Source: Ricordea florida
Lineage: Eukaryota; Cnidaria; Anthozoa; Corallimorpharia; Ricordeidae
Assembly (NCBI GenBank): GCA_949710005.1
Contig: OX453286.1
Location: 13,429,742 to 13,493,741 of the forward strand
Length of the DNA stretch: 64,000 nucleotides
Direction of reading: 5' to 3'
Shown here piece by piece: positions 49,716-61,030 of the stretch (position 1 is the first letter of the stretch; each line of letters starts with the position of its first letter). The notes under the pieces are model-generated. The model saw nothing but the letters and a program-made list of their open reading frames with translations. It did not search any database and was not told where the DNA came from. Position numbers and translations under genes: made by a program.

Positions 49716-50129
49716 TTAAGCCTCTCTCTGGAGTGCCTTTTCGGAGAGTTTTTCCTTTTTCTTTACGAAACTGAATGAAAAGAAGCCATGTTCTTCTTTT
49801 TGTTTGACCTTCTGAATGTCTTTTTTGAACTGTTCATCCGGCGGGATATTCGCCCGCGCATGTAACGTAACGACTTCGTACAGGTCTTATTGTTCAAGTG
49901 TGTCTGTAGCTTCTTTATTTCTTTTTATTTTAGCCTCCAGCGAGTAAAGGTTTTCTGGTTCCGCTTTTCTTTTGTTCTCCGTTTCTTTGGTTCTTTGCTG
50001 TTTTCTCTGTGGGTTGATAACTCGGTATGTGTCCTCGGGTTCTGAGGCACTATCAATGTCGTTGTCGTTTGAGCACCCAGCCAGTTCGTTCTCATCCATT
50101 GGTGTGTTCAAGGGGCTCGTTTCCGACAA
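49716..50129 (-). pseudogene. Unrecognised charged protein, one internal stop
   Basis: From the ATG ending at 50129 the frame reads 80 codons, rich in E, D, K, N and R (SEPEDTYRVINPQRKQQR), to a TAA at 49887-49889. The same frame then stays open for 56 more codons (DLYEVVTLHARANIPPDEQF, then a Lys-rich tail) to TAA at 49716. Continued protein-like reading across one stop suggests a single-mutation pseudogene of about 137 residues. The acidic, then basic, low-complexity composition looks nuclear. I do not recognise the family. It lies in MULE interior sequence; the foldback inserted about 20 bp upstream of its start codon. Confidence 0.4.
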
Positions 50130-50149
50130 TAGGTTATCGTAAGTGGGGA

Positions 50150-52058
50150 GACCCTAAAATGAGGAACGACGGAATGGCGGAACGGCGGAATAGCGGAAAA
50201 TAACCCCGAATCCTAAAAGACGGAACGGCGGAAAATTACTGCAAACCCTAAAGGACGGAATGGCGGAAAATTGCCGCGAACCCTAAAAGACGGAATGGCG
50301 GAAAATTACTGCAAACCCTAAAAGACGGACCGGCGGAAAATTACTGCAAACCCTAAAAGATGGAATGGCGGAAAATTACCTAAAAGGCGGAATAGCGAAA
50401 AAATGATAATAAGAGTAATAATAATAGAGGAATAAAAATACACTTAACAACTTCATGTATGTGTTAATCGTCAATTGGAATTTTAAACTCCCTCACCCCA
50501 ACGGTCTGATTCTTCACTCGAAATCTCACCTGCTTGGAACAAAAAAAATCACGCATCCTCTCATAAGAAAACAAAATACGCATTTTTAACACAGAGCGAA
50601 ATCCTTCAGTTAAACCCCTGGGACTTCGACATTAAATGTAAAATGTAAATGTGCTGTGACGTATGAAGGTGGGAAATCCAAATGAAGACGATGGGACTCA
50701 AACAATGTTTTTACTGCTTATATTTTCACTTTCTAAAGTGGGGGAAATTAACTGGAGGAAACGCAAACGAATCAAGCCTCCATGCAATCGCCTATTCGCG
50801 TGAAAACGGAAGTACTATCATTAACTAACTTACATTAACACGTTTTACCAAAGATAATTGACCCGACGCTTGGCATAGCAATTCCCACGTCGCAATTACA
50901 CTCGCGCGACGTGCAGATAAATTTTGTAGTCTATATTGAAGCAGAGTATAGCTTGTCGTAATTGTTGAATTCTATGGCTTTTAAATTGCCCTCCCTAAAT
51001 GGGACGGTAATTTCCGAAAAACCCTTTATCGAAGATTATACGCGCCTAACACTGTTTGACTGGAGTCTTGTAAAAAACAAGGAGGAGACAATCGGCCGAA
51101 GGGGGAGAAGGTCGTGATCAAGAAATTACTGAGTGACGAGGACAATGAAAAGTGACTGTTCCTGAAAGAAGGGAAGATTCTTCAAGGTATCTCAAGTGAA
51201 CATGTCATTAAGTTCAAAGCCGCTAGCATCGAACCGTGCGCAATGACGCTCGAATATTTGTACTTCGACTTTGCTCCATTCGGAGTGTCACAGAAGGTGA
51301 GCAGCCTCGATAAATTTCTTCAGTACATCCATTCCAATAATGCAGTCGAACAGTTTGCCTTTCAAAAAAGGATCGCCCGAGAAACGGTGGCAGGGCTTGC
51401 ACATTTGCTTAAATAAACAAAGTTAACAAGTTAAGTTTAATTTGCTGTTATCTGGCATAAATGATGTTGACCATCTAAGGACTAGTTACTGAAAAAGATT
51501 AATAATAACAAAATAAGTTGAAGGAGAAACGTAAATCTCTGCAGACGTCTTTTGCAGTGTCCTTCGGTATCCTTCGGAAGGGGACGAAGTGTGGGAATAT
51601 GAAAAAACTGCCAAACTGATAAAGACAAACAGAAGTCAAAAATTCATGTTGTATAAGCCTGAGCGAGCGGAAATTGGCGCTAGCACTTGAAGACAAGACC
51701 TCGCAAATGTTACACGAAAGATCCTCCAAAAACTAAAATTAAAACATCTTGTCGGGAGGTGGGAATTAAGAACTAATTTCCTTTTTTCTTTTTATGTTTT
51801 TTGTTTTTATTATTATCTAAGGATTTGGGGTAATTCTCCACCATTCCATCTTTTAGGGTTTGCAGTAATTTTCGCCATTCCATCTTTTAGGGTTTGCAGT
51901 AATTTTTCGCCGTTCCATCTTTTAAGATTCGGGGTTATTTTCCGCCATTCCCTCTTTTAGGGTTTGCAGTAATTTTCCGCCGTTCCGTCTTTTAGGATTC
52001 GGGGTTATTTTCCGCCATTCCGCCGTTCCGCCATTCCGTCGTTCCGCGTTTTAGGGTC
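50150..52058. mobile_element. Foldback element with tandem-repeat inverted arms
   Basis: The ends are GACCCTAAAA at 50150 and TTTTAGGGTC to 52058. Each arm (50150 to about 50405, and about 51818 to 52058) is a tandem array of ~37-bp units of the type cctaaaagacggaatggcgg plus aaaattactgcaaac, inverted between arms. This is the classical foldback design. No clear target duplication is seen. It is nested inside the MULE-like element and carries a kinase fragment at 50974-51416. Confidence 0.82.
50974..51416 (+). pseudogene. Captured protein-kinase N-lobe fragment (TKL-like), decayed
   Basis: An ATG frame from 50974 (SEKPFIEDYTRLTLFDWSLV) runs into a stop near 51117. A frameshift just before it moves to the frame reading VVIKKLLSDEDNEK, an in-frame TGA at 51153-51155, then LFLKEGKILQGISSEHVIKF. 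Hinge-like MTLEYLYFDFAPFG and SSLDKFLQYIHSNN follow, then RIARETVAGLAHLLK and a stop at 51414-51416. This matches the kinase order of beta-3 lysine (VVIKK), alpha-C glutamate (KEGKIL), hinge and alpha-E helix, breaking off just before the HRD catalytic loop. The glycine loop is not recognisable and HRD/DFG are absent, so it has no activity. Identification is from pattern memory, not a search. Being inside a foldback suggests capture of a host exon set. Confidence 0.55.
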
Positions 52059-53244
52059 CATGATTAGAACAGCAAGCAATTTGTGGTTTTAAGCAAGACC
52101 GCGGTTTCGAATCTTCGCGATTCTCATCACTTGCTATTTTCAACAATTTGTAAGGGGAACAGTAAAGTGTTTTAAAACTCAATTCTGATCCACTAAGGGA
52201 CTTTTTGGCAGTTTGGGTTTATATAGCACAGAAGAGTTAGGATCGCCTGAACTACAATAACCGAGACCTGTGAGCATCGCCTCTGATTAGTGCATACCAA
52301 AATACTATTCCTTGGCACGGAACTCGGGACACATCCCGTAAAATCGTTAAAATAAGCAGAACTTCATTATAAATTTGCCACGTCGTTGAGAGGATATGTG
52401 ATTTCCGAGACGTTCCATTAAGTCGACATGACCTAGGCAGATATCTTCTAGCTAGCATATTTTGAGTATTAAATGCGCAACTTACGATCTATAAATTCAA
52501 ATTTATTTTCAACTTAATTGTACTATTCGCTGCACCAGCTGAAGAAAATAACCTTTTGCTCTAAATCGAAAATTCTTCCATGACCTCCAAACTTTCGGGT
52601 TTTATATTAGCACTTTCCAACCGTATTTTACAGAATTTAAAATTCTGTAATCTCAGAGCATGAGACACACACCTCAGAATTTGTTGGACGCCTGGTAACT
52701 TTTCTTTTTCACGACCCATTTGCCAATTGTGTTCCAGTTTGACCGAAATACACAGAAAATACTCAAGAACAAGTAAAACGAAAACATGTGTTGATCGAAC
52801 TCGAGACAAAGTACGTGTGGGAGTTACCGCACACTTTTGAAAGGCTTTTTGTTTAATCTGAGACCACTTTCCATCGATAGTTGTCAAAATAATAGGATAT
52901 CTTGTCTTAGGTTTCATTGGGCAACAGGCCGCACGCCATGGTTGATTTCCTGGGTTATTTTCGCACAAACCATGGTCAAGTAACCTCGAATTAAACACAG
53001 TCACTAAACTTACCACCGGTGCAAGGTTGCTATCAAATAATTCTCTTTAAGTTTGTCTTGTTTTTATCCATGAGAACTGATACAGTGGTAATTGTTGTTA
53101 CGGATCTGTCAACGCTTTTTTAGACGCATTGATCGCATTCAGGGTGATTCGCTTCTGTCGCATGCAGGCTCTATCGTGGAGCGCACGTTCTTTATTTCTA
53201 TTAATATGCTATTTTACTTATTTTTTAATTTTTTTTTAAAGAAT
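52059..53244. other. Right interior of the MULE-like element
   Basis: This is unique AT-rich sequence between the foldback and the right TIR. The longest frame, 52561-53016 on the minus strand (151 codons, starting MVSLVTVFNSRLLDHGL), shows no motif I recognise and may be chance. No transposase signature is visible, and nothing else can be supported. Confidence 0.4.
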
Positions 53245-53376
53245 TAATATTTTATTTATTATTATTTGGTTCCTTTTTTAACTACCCTCGACATGGGACC
53301 CTCGACCCTCGACATGTTACCCTCGACACTCGACATGTTACCCTCGAAACTCGACACTCGACAAAAACCCAGACTC

Positions 53377-53385
53377 GCTTAAGGA
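53377..53385. other. 9-bp target-site duplication, right
   Basis: GCTTAAGGA, identical to 47930-47938. The minisatellite resumes directly after it. Confidence 0.95.
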
Positions 53386-55700
53386 TGTACCTGATAGGCC
53401 TATGATATATTTAATTAGACTAAACATTCTACTAGCCCATATATTTTTCTAATTAGTTTATCTATATATCTACTTTGCCTAATTAGCATACACTTTTATC
53501 TGATACACTTTTTCTGCATAGCAGCTAGGCTTACTTGATTAGCCTAATGCATATACCGGACTGGCTTACGGATGTACCTGATAGGACTATGATATATTTA
53601 ATTAGCCTAAATATTCTACTACCCCATATATTTTTCTAATTAGCTTATCTATATATCTAATTTGCCTAATTAGCATACATTTTTATCTTATTGGCCCATC
53701 TATATACCTAATAAGCCTAACTATTTGTCTGATTGGCTTATATCTTTCTCTAATTAGTTTGTGTGTTTATCTAATTAGCCTCTCTATTTGCCTTGTTACC
53801 CTCCATTTTTACCTGACTTGTTGATGGGCTTAGCTAGTTAGGCTATGTGTTTACTTGATATTTTTTAATCAGTTTATCTATCTATCTCATTGGCCTCTGT
53901 ACATTTCTTATAAGCCTATCTATTTTCCTGATTGGCCCATATATCTACCTAATTAGACTAACTATTAGCCTAACTAACTTATATATTTCCCTAATTAGTC
54001 TGTTTATTTATCTAATTTGCCTATGTATTTGCTTATTAGCCTATCTTTTAACCTGACTTCTTGACTGGTCTAGATAGTAGGCCTATGTTTTAACTTAATT
54101 AGCAGCTATCCTTAAGTGATTAACCTATGTATCTACCGGACTGGCTAATTGATGTACCTGATTGACCTATGATATATTCGATTACCCTATTTAGCTGATT
54201 AGCCCATATATTTTCCTAATTAGTTTACCTATTTATCTAATTAGCCTATATATTTGCTTAATTAGCCTATGTTTTTACCTTATTGCCTTAGGGTCTTACC
54301 TAGTTAGCCTATGTGTCTACTTGATAAGCAGCTATGCTTACCTGCTTAGCCTATGTATCTACCGGGTTGTCTTATTGATGTACCTGATTGGCCTATGATA
54401 TATTCGATTACCCCATCTAGTTTATTAGCCCATATATTTTCCTAATTACTTTACCTGTTTATCTATGTAGCCTATATATATGCTAATTAGACTCACAAGC
54501 TTGTATAAATCCCTAATTGAATTCTTAACTTATTTAATTAGCCTATGTGTTTACTTGATTAGCAGCTATGCTTTACTGATTAGCCTATGTATCTACCGGA
54601 TTCATTTCAGCATGTACCTAATAGGATTATGATATATTCGATTAGCCTATTTACCTGATTAGCCCATAGTTTTTAAATTATTTTATTTTTATACCTAATT
54701 AGCCTCTCAATTAGCCGAATTAGCCCATATAGTAACCCGATAACTTTATATTTAATTAATTAGTTTTTTTATCTAAGTAGCGTATTACTTTGCTTTATTA
54801 GCATGTCTTTTCACCTGACTTGTTGACTGGTTTATATAGTTGGGCTTTGTTTTTACTTGATTAGCAACTATGCTTTACTGATCTACCTATGTATCTACTG
54901 GACTGGCTCTTGGATGTACCTGACTGGCCTATAACAAATTCGATTAGCCTAATCTTTTTACCGTATTGCCTTATAGTTTTACCTAGTTAGCCTATGTGTC
55001 TACTTGGTTAGCAGCTATGCTTAACTGATTAGCGTATGTATCTACCGGATATATTCGATTAGACTATTTACCTGATAAGCACATATATTTTCCTAATTAG
55101 TTTATCTATTTATCTATTTTGCCTATATATTTTATAATTAGAGTATGCTTTTACCTGATAGCACCGATCTATATACCTAATTAGCCTAACTATTTAGCTG
55201 ATTAGCTTATATATTTCCCTAATTAGTTTCTTTATCTATCCAGCTTATGTATTTGCCTAATTAGCCTATGCTTCTTCCTGACTTCTTGATGGGCTTACCT
55301 AGTTAGCCTATCTGTCTATTTGATTAGCAGCTATGCTTACCTGACTAGGCTATGTATTATCTGAATTGCTTATGGATGTACCTGATTGGCCCTTGATATA
55401 ATTGATAAGCCTATCTAGTTACCTTATTGGCCCATATATTTACCCAATTAGTTTATAAGTATTTGCCTGATAAGTTTCTCTATTTCCCTGGTTGCCTGGT
55501 AGATTTACCTGACTGTCCTATGATGGCACTGATTTTCAGATGTGTTTACCTTATTTGCCTATTTATTCACAGTATTAGCCTATCCGCTCACAAGTACTCT
55601 GAAATCTGCATCATTGGTCTATGTATTTGCCTGATTAGCCTCGCTATTTTCCTGATTAGGAGGTAGGGGTTAGCTGGTTAGCCCATGGATATACTCGACT

Positions 55701-56760
55701 AACCTAGATTTCTGTTAGTAGGTATAGATGTTAAGTTATTGCGTGAAACAAAGAAAATTTCCTTAGTGTGTAAAGGGAAGTGAAGAGCACGTCACTACAA
55801 AATAATGGAAAAACACCTGATAAAATGAATTGGCGCGGAATGTGGAGATAGGAGAGTACCTTCATTTGTGGATAACATGTGGATTAGACTTTGAAAAATG
55901 ATCTTATTTTGTTTAGACTCTATACACCTTTCGCGAGGGTTAGGCATACACGGATTGGATTTTTATTTATTGGTAAGTGTTGCTGATTTTGGAACAAGAT
56001 GTAACAGATGATTTTTCCAGGATTTGGTAAATGTCCTAGGACCGGCAAATCCCTACTACTCGTGTTGATGCACCCAGGCCTACCACTTTTCGTAAAAAAA
56101 CAATTGGCTCCGAATTACGCAATGAGAGCCTGGTTTTACTAAAACGTGAGATCTCCCATGCACTTAGATCTCTTCTTAATGAGTTACTTTGCATTGAAGA
56201 TACCAAAGCTATGCGCATTGGCAGGACCACTCCAAAGTGCAATCCCAATAGTGATCAGAGCAAACGTCGATGCCCCCCCCCCCTTGTCCTCTATCCTCTG
56301 CAAAAACGGCCGGACGCCCACATACCACTCAACCTGAAGGCTTATCATTACCCACCTGACCATGTCTGCCGACCGTGGGCTCGGTCACACATGGTGATAG
56401 ATGACCCTAAGAATATCGGTGTTGAGTACGAGTCTTTTGATCAGAGCAGCGACCTTACAGTCCCACCAGTTGTAATTAAGGAGCATAGTCCGATCACCTG
56501 TCCCTAGCACCTTCTATCATGATAACCCCGTGGAACTGACACACCAGCATACAACCTGATGCTGTCTCCGTCGGCGACTTAGTAAGAATAAATTGAAAAT
56601 TTGTGAGAAATACCTCGTCGTCAGCGCCGGTGCAAGAGACTGCAACAGTTGTGTGTATCTCAGTTGCTTTTCCTGGCGTTGTTCTAGGATAGGCTCATTA
56701 TTTTTCTATATTTAGTCTCTTATCTTTGCAGGCACCCTTAGTTTACTTGTAAGCTTAAAT
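55701..56760 (+). repeat. A block, forward (copy 3)
   Basis: The fifth A block, uninterrupted. It differs from the others around 56260-56285 (gatcagagcaaacgtcgatg followed by a C run), which changes the reading frame relation described for the open frame at 56040-56507. Confidence 0.78.
56040..56507 (+). CDS. A-block 155-codon protein-like open frame (unrecognised)
   Basis: The frame is open from just after a TAG (56037-56039) to the TAG at 56505-56507. It reads DRQIPTTRV, then GSELRNESLVLLKREISHAL, CIEDTKAMRIGRTTPK, YHYPPDHVCRPWARSH and IDDPKNIGVEYESFDQSSDL. The first ATG is internal (56211), so the 5' part would need splicing or non-coding status. In the other A blocks the two halves lie in different frames, separated at a C-rich stretch, so copy 3 may be a fusion by indel or the others may be broken. 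Composition looks like real protein rather than repeat translation, but no domain is recognised. It could be the relic of a captured exon amplified with the array. Confidence 0.3.
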   Translation, partial: DRQIPTTRVDAPRPTTFRKKTIGSELRNESLVLLKREISHALRSLLNELLCIEDTKAMRIGRTTPKCNPNSDQSKRRCPPPLVLYPLQKRPDAHIPLNLKAYHYPPDHVCRPWARSHMVIDDPKNIGVEYESFDQSSDLTVPPVVIKEHSPITCP

Positions 56761-59700
56761 GGTAGGATGTAGAGAGAGAGCTAGGAGGCAACTTGCTACT
56801 TCTGTTTCTACACAGATGGTGACATATTACTTTACTAAGAAGTGTATCACATTGTTGGTTTTTATGTCTTAAACTGCAAATAGTTTTATTTGCTTGTATT
56901 AGAAACCATTTTTCACTTTAGCAATAAAATGTTGCCAAACAAATTGTAAAGGAAATGCATTTTCCCAAAAAGAAATAACGTAGCTGCTATTTCTTGTGCG
57001 TGAAACTTGCTACTTATGTTAACACACAAAGGCTGAAATTCAATGACTTTTGTAGAAATTTCTTTTACATTGGTTTTGGATGGTTGAAACTCCGAATGAC
57101 ATTTCTTGTATTGGGCCTATTTCAGAAAGCATGTTTCTAGCTAGCTGAATATAAAATAAAATGTTGCAGCACAAATCATGAAAGGGACGAAATTCCGTGT
57201 AGCGTATTAACTTAGCTGCTATTTGGTGTGTGTTGAACTTGTTACTACTCTTTTCACACAATTGGTGACATTCTATGACTTTTGTAGAAAGTCTTTCACA
57301 TTGTTGCTTTATATTGTTGAAACTCTGAATGACACTATTAGCATTGGGCATATTTCAGAAACCATGTTTCTAGCTTAATCGGGAGAAATAAAATGTTTCC
57401 AGGCAAATATTACGCATCTCCGTGCAGCGCAATAACGTAGCTGCTATTTGTTGTGTGTTGAATTTGCTTCTTCTCTTTCCACAGAAATGGTGACATTCTA
57501 TGTCTTTTGTAGAAAGTCTTTTACATTGTAGGTTTTGGATGGTTGAAACTACGAATGACATTATTTGCATTGGTCACTTTATAGAATTCATGTTTTAAGC
57601 TTAAAATCGTTTAAATAAAATGTTGCTGGGCAAATGAGAAAAGGGGTGTATTTCCCTGCATGCAATGACGTAGCTGCTATTTGTTGTGTGTTTAACTTGT
57701 TGCTGCTCTTTTCACACAAACGGTGAACATTCTATGGCTTTTGCAGAAAACCTTTATATTGTTAGTCTTGAATGGTGTAAACTCCGTATGACATTTCTTG
57801 TATTAGGCATATTTTAAAAAAGCATGTTTCTAGCTTGCTTAATATAAAATTAAATGTTGCAGGACAAATCGTGAAGGGAACGCATTTCCGTGAAGGGCAA
57901 TAACGTAGCTCCTATTTGTTGTGATTTCAACTAATTTGTTGTGTCTTTAACTTGTTACTTATTTTTTCACACAAAAGTTGCCATTTTATGACTTTTGTAG
58001 AAAGTCTTTAACATCGCTGCTTGTGAATGGTTGACTTAGCTGTTACTTCTTTTGCGAGCAGCTTGCTGCTTAAGTCTCCACTCAAATTGTGACATTGTAT
58101 GACTTTTTTTTCACAGAAATAAAATGTTCAATGAGAAATCGTGAAGGGGCTCATTTCCGTACAGCGCAATAACGTAGCTGCTATTTGTTGTTCGTGCAAC
58201 TTGCTACTTCTGTTTCCACACACAAGGCGACATCTTATTACTTTGCAAGACATTTTGTTAAATTGTTAGTTTTTGATGTCTTATGCTGCAAAGGACACTA
58301 TTGGCATTAAGTGGTTTTCAGAAAGTATTGTTTAGATAAGTATCACGGAAATAAAATGTGTGCCTGAAAAATCGTATAGGGGAAGCATTTCCGCCCAGCG
58401 TAATAACGTAGCTGCTATTTGTTGTTCGTACAACTTGCCACTTCTGTTTCCACACAAAGGCTAACATTCTATGACATTTGTAGGAAGTCTTTTACGTTGT
58501 TGGTTTTGGATAATTGAAACTCTGAATGACATTATTTTACATTGGGCACTTTTTAGAAACGATGATTCCAGCTTAATATTACAGAAATATAATGTTGTCC
58601 GGCTAATAATAGAACGGACGCATTTCCGTGCCGTATACTAGCTATTTGCTGTGTGTTTAACTTGTTACTTGTCTTTTCACACAAAGGCTGACATTCTATG
58701 ACTTTTGTAGAAAGTCTTTTACGGTGTTGCTTTTGAATGTTGGTAATTCTTAATGACATTGTTTACCTTGGATACTTCTTAGAAACCCTGTTTCTTGCTT
58801 AATATTACAAAAATACAATGTTACCGAGAAAATAATAAAAGGGAGGCATTTTCGTGGCGAGCATTAACGTTGCTGCTATTTGTTGTACGTGCAATCCTGC
58901 TACTTCTGTTAGCACACAAATGCTGACATTCTATGACTTTTGTAGAAAGTCTCTTACATTGTTGATTTTGAAAAGTTGATACTCAGAATGACATTACCTG
59001 CATTGGGCACTTTTCAAAATTCATGTTTTCAGCTTAATATCACAGAAATATTTATGTTGCTCGACAAATCGCAACGGGGACGTATTTCGGTAAAGCGCAA
59101 TAACGTGGTTGCTGTTTGTTGTGTGTGCAAGTTGTTAGTCTTGTTTCCACATAGCAGGGCGACTTTTCATCACTTAACAACAAAGTTTATTAACTTTTTA
59201 GTTATTGATGTCTTATATTGCAATTTAACACTATTAGCATTAAGTGCTTTTCAGAAACCTTGTTTTCAGTTTAGAATCACAGAAATAAAATTTTCCCGAC
59301 AAAATCGTAAAAGTGAGGCATTCTCGCACAGCACAACACGTAGCTGCTATTTGTTGTTGTACAACTTGCATCTTCTGTTTCCATTCAAAGTGTGAAATTG
59401 TATGACTTTTGTAATAAGTCTTTTACATTGTTGGTTTTTCATAGTTAAAATCCGAATGTCACAATTTGCAATAATCTCTTGTCAGAATTCATGTTAATAA
59501 AATGTTACAGGACAAATCGCAAAGCGGACGCATTTCCGCATAGCGCAATAACGTAGCTGCTATTTGTTGTGCGTCTAACTTGTTACTTGTCTTTCCACAC
59601 ATAGAATGACATTGTACCAGTTTACAAGAAACTCCATCACATTGTTAGTTTTGGATGTGTTTTACTGAGCGCTTCTCAGGATATTGTAAAGGGGAAGCTT

Positions 59701-60060
59701 TTCCGCACAGCGACATAACGTAGCTGCTATTTGTTCTGCGTGCAACCTACTTATTCTATTTTCACACAAATTGTGACATTCTACGAGTTTTTAAGAAAGT
59801 CTTTTACATTGTTGGATTTGGATAGTTGAAACTCTGAATGACATTGTTTGCATTGGGCGCTTTTCAGAAACCATCAGGTTAATATCACAGAAATAAAATA
59901 TTGCAGGACAAATCGCGAGGGGGCCGCATTTCCGTGCAGCGCAATAACGTAGCGCCTCTCGGTTGCGTGTGCAACATTTTACATGTTTCTACACAAATGG
60001 TCTAGGACTATTCTAGCAAATGTATCATATTGTTGATTTTGGTAGGATTTTACTGCGAAT
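56761..60060 (+). repeat. Satellite B, forward (copy 3)
   Basis: ~230-bp monomers as in copies 1 and 2, with local differences: an extra gttagtcttgaatggtgtaa segment near 57758 and a missing segment near 58030. No gene is seen; the frame at 58976-59395 is open through satellite monomers and is not credible. Confidence 0.88.
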
Positions 60061-61030
60061 GACATAGTTTGCTGTATCAAACATCGAAAACTGACAATGT
60101 GATAGACTCAAGAAAAGTAGTAGAATGTTACCCTTTGTGTGGAAGCAGAAGTAACAAATTTTATTTCTGTAATATTAAATTGAAAACAAGGTTTCTAAGA
60201 AGTGCTCAATGCAAATAATGTCATTCGCAGTTTAACCCATCAAAAACTAGCCAAGTGTGAGACTTTCTAGAAATGTGGTAGAATTTCGTTATTTGTGTGG
60301 AATCAAAAGTAACTAGTTGCACACACAACAAACAGCAGCTACGTTATTGAGTTGCAGGAAAATGCGTCGCGTTTACGATTTGTTTCGCAACAATTTATTT
60401 CATAACAAGGATTTTAAGAAGTGGACAATATAAAAATGTCATTGGCAGTTTAAACTATCAGAAAGCGACCATGTGAAAGAATTTCTACAAAAGCCATAGA
60501 ATGTCACCCTTTGTTTGAAAAGAGAAATGAAAACGGAAATGCGTCCCCTTTGGGATTTCTTTGCAACATTTTATTTCTGTAATATTAAATTGAAAACAAG
60601 GTTTCTAAGAACTGCTCAATGCAAATAATGCCATTTGCAGTATAGAATATCGAAAACTAACGATGTCATAGTCTTTCTAGAAAAGTTGCAGAATGTTACC
60701 TTATGTGTGGAAACAGAGATACCGGGTTGCAGACGCAACAAATAGCAGCTATCGTATTGAGCTGTTCGGAAATGCGTTCCCTTTGCAATTTCTCCTGTAA
60801 CATTTCTATATATATATTTGATTTATATTTAATCAAATACAAGGTTTCTGAGAAGTGCTTACTACAAATAATGTCATTGGCAGTACAAACCTACCAAAAC
60901 CAATAATGTGATAAACTTTCTACGAAAGTCATAGAATGTTACCCTTTGTTTGATAACAGAAGTTGCAAATTGCACACGCAACAAATAGCAACTATGCTAT
61001 TTTTTTATCGCGCGGCACGAAAGAGTTTCT
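60061..61030 (-). repeat. Satellite B, reverse, truncated (copy 3)
   Basis: Only about 1 kb of reverse B follows the turn at gctgtatcaaacatcgaaaa. It matches the right half of the spacer in copies 1 and 2 and stops near cgcggcacgaaagagtttct before any of the high-identity right arm. No A block or mirror minisatellite follows. Confidence 0.85.

Larger units (their letters stand above)
47939..53376. mobile_element. MULE-like DNA transposon, 5.4 kb, non-autonomous, with nested insertions
   Basis: Terminal inverted repeats of 132 bp (47939-48070 and 53245-53376) start GAGTCTGGGTTT and contain direct subrepeats of the type tgtcgagggtaaca. They are flanked by an exact 9-bp duplication, GCTTAAGGA. 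Long TIRs and 9-bp duplications characterise the Mutator-like superfamily. No MURA-type transposase is visible. The interior is largely occupied by two younger elements, a TTAA element (48072-49409) and a foldback (50150-52058). What remains (49414-50149 and 52059-53244) holds two unrecognised minus-strand frames. It could be a captured-sequence carrier (Pack-MULE-like) or a decayed autonomous copy. Confidence 0.85.
46106..55700 (+). repeat. 21-bp minisatellite array, forward (copy 3 left arm), hosting two transposon insertions
   Basis: Minisatellite occupies 46106-46606, 46838-47938 and 53377-55700. Within 46870-47700 a ~415-bp unit is duplicated with the private variants ttgattagcgtatgcatata and cttgacttgctaaggg. 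The interruptions are the Penelope-derived palindrome and the MULE-like element. Confidence 0.88.
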
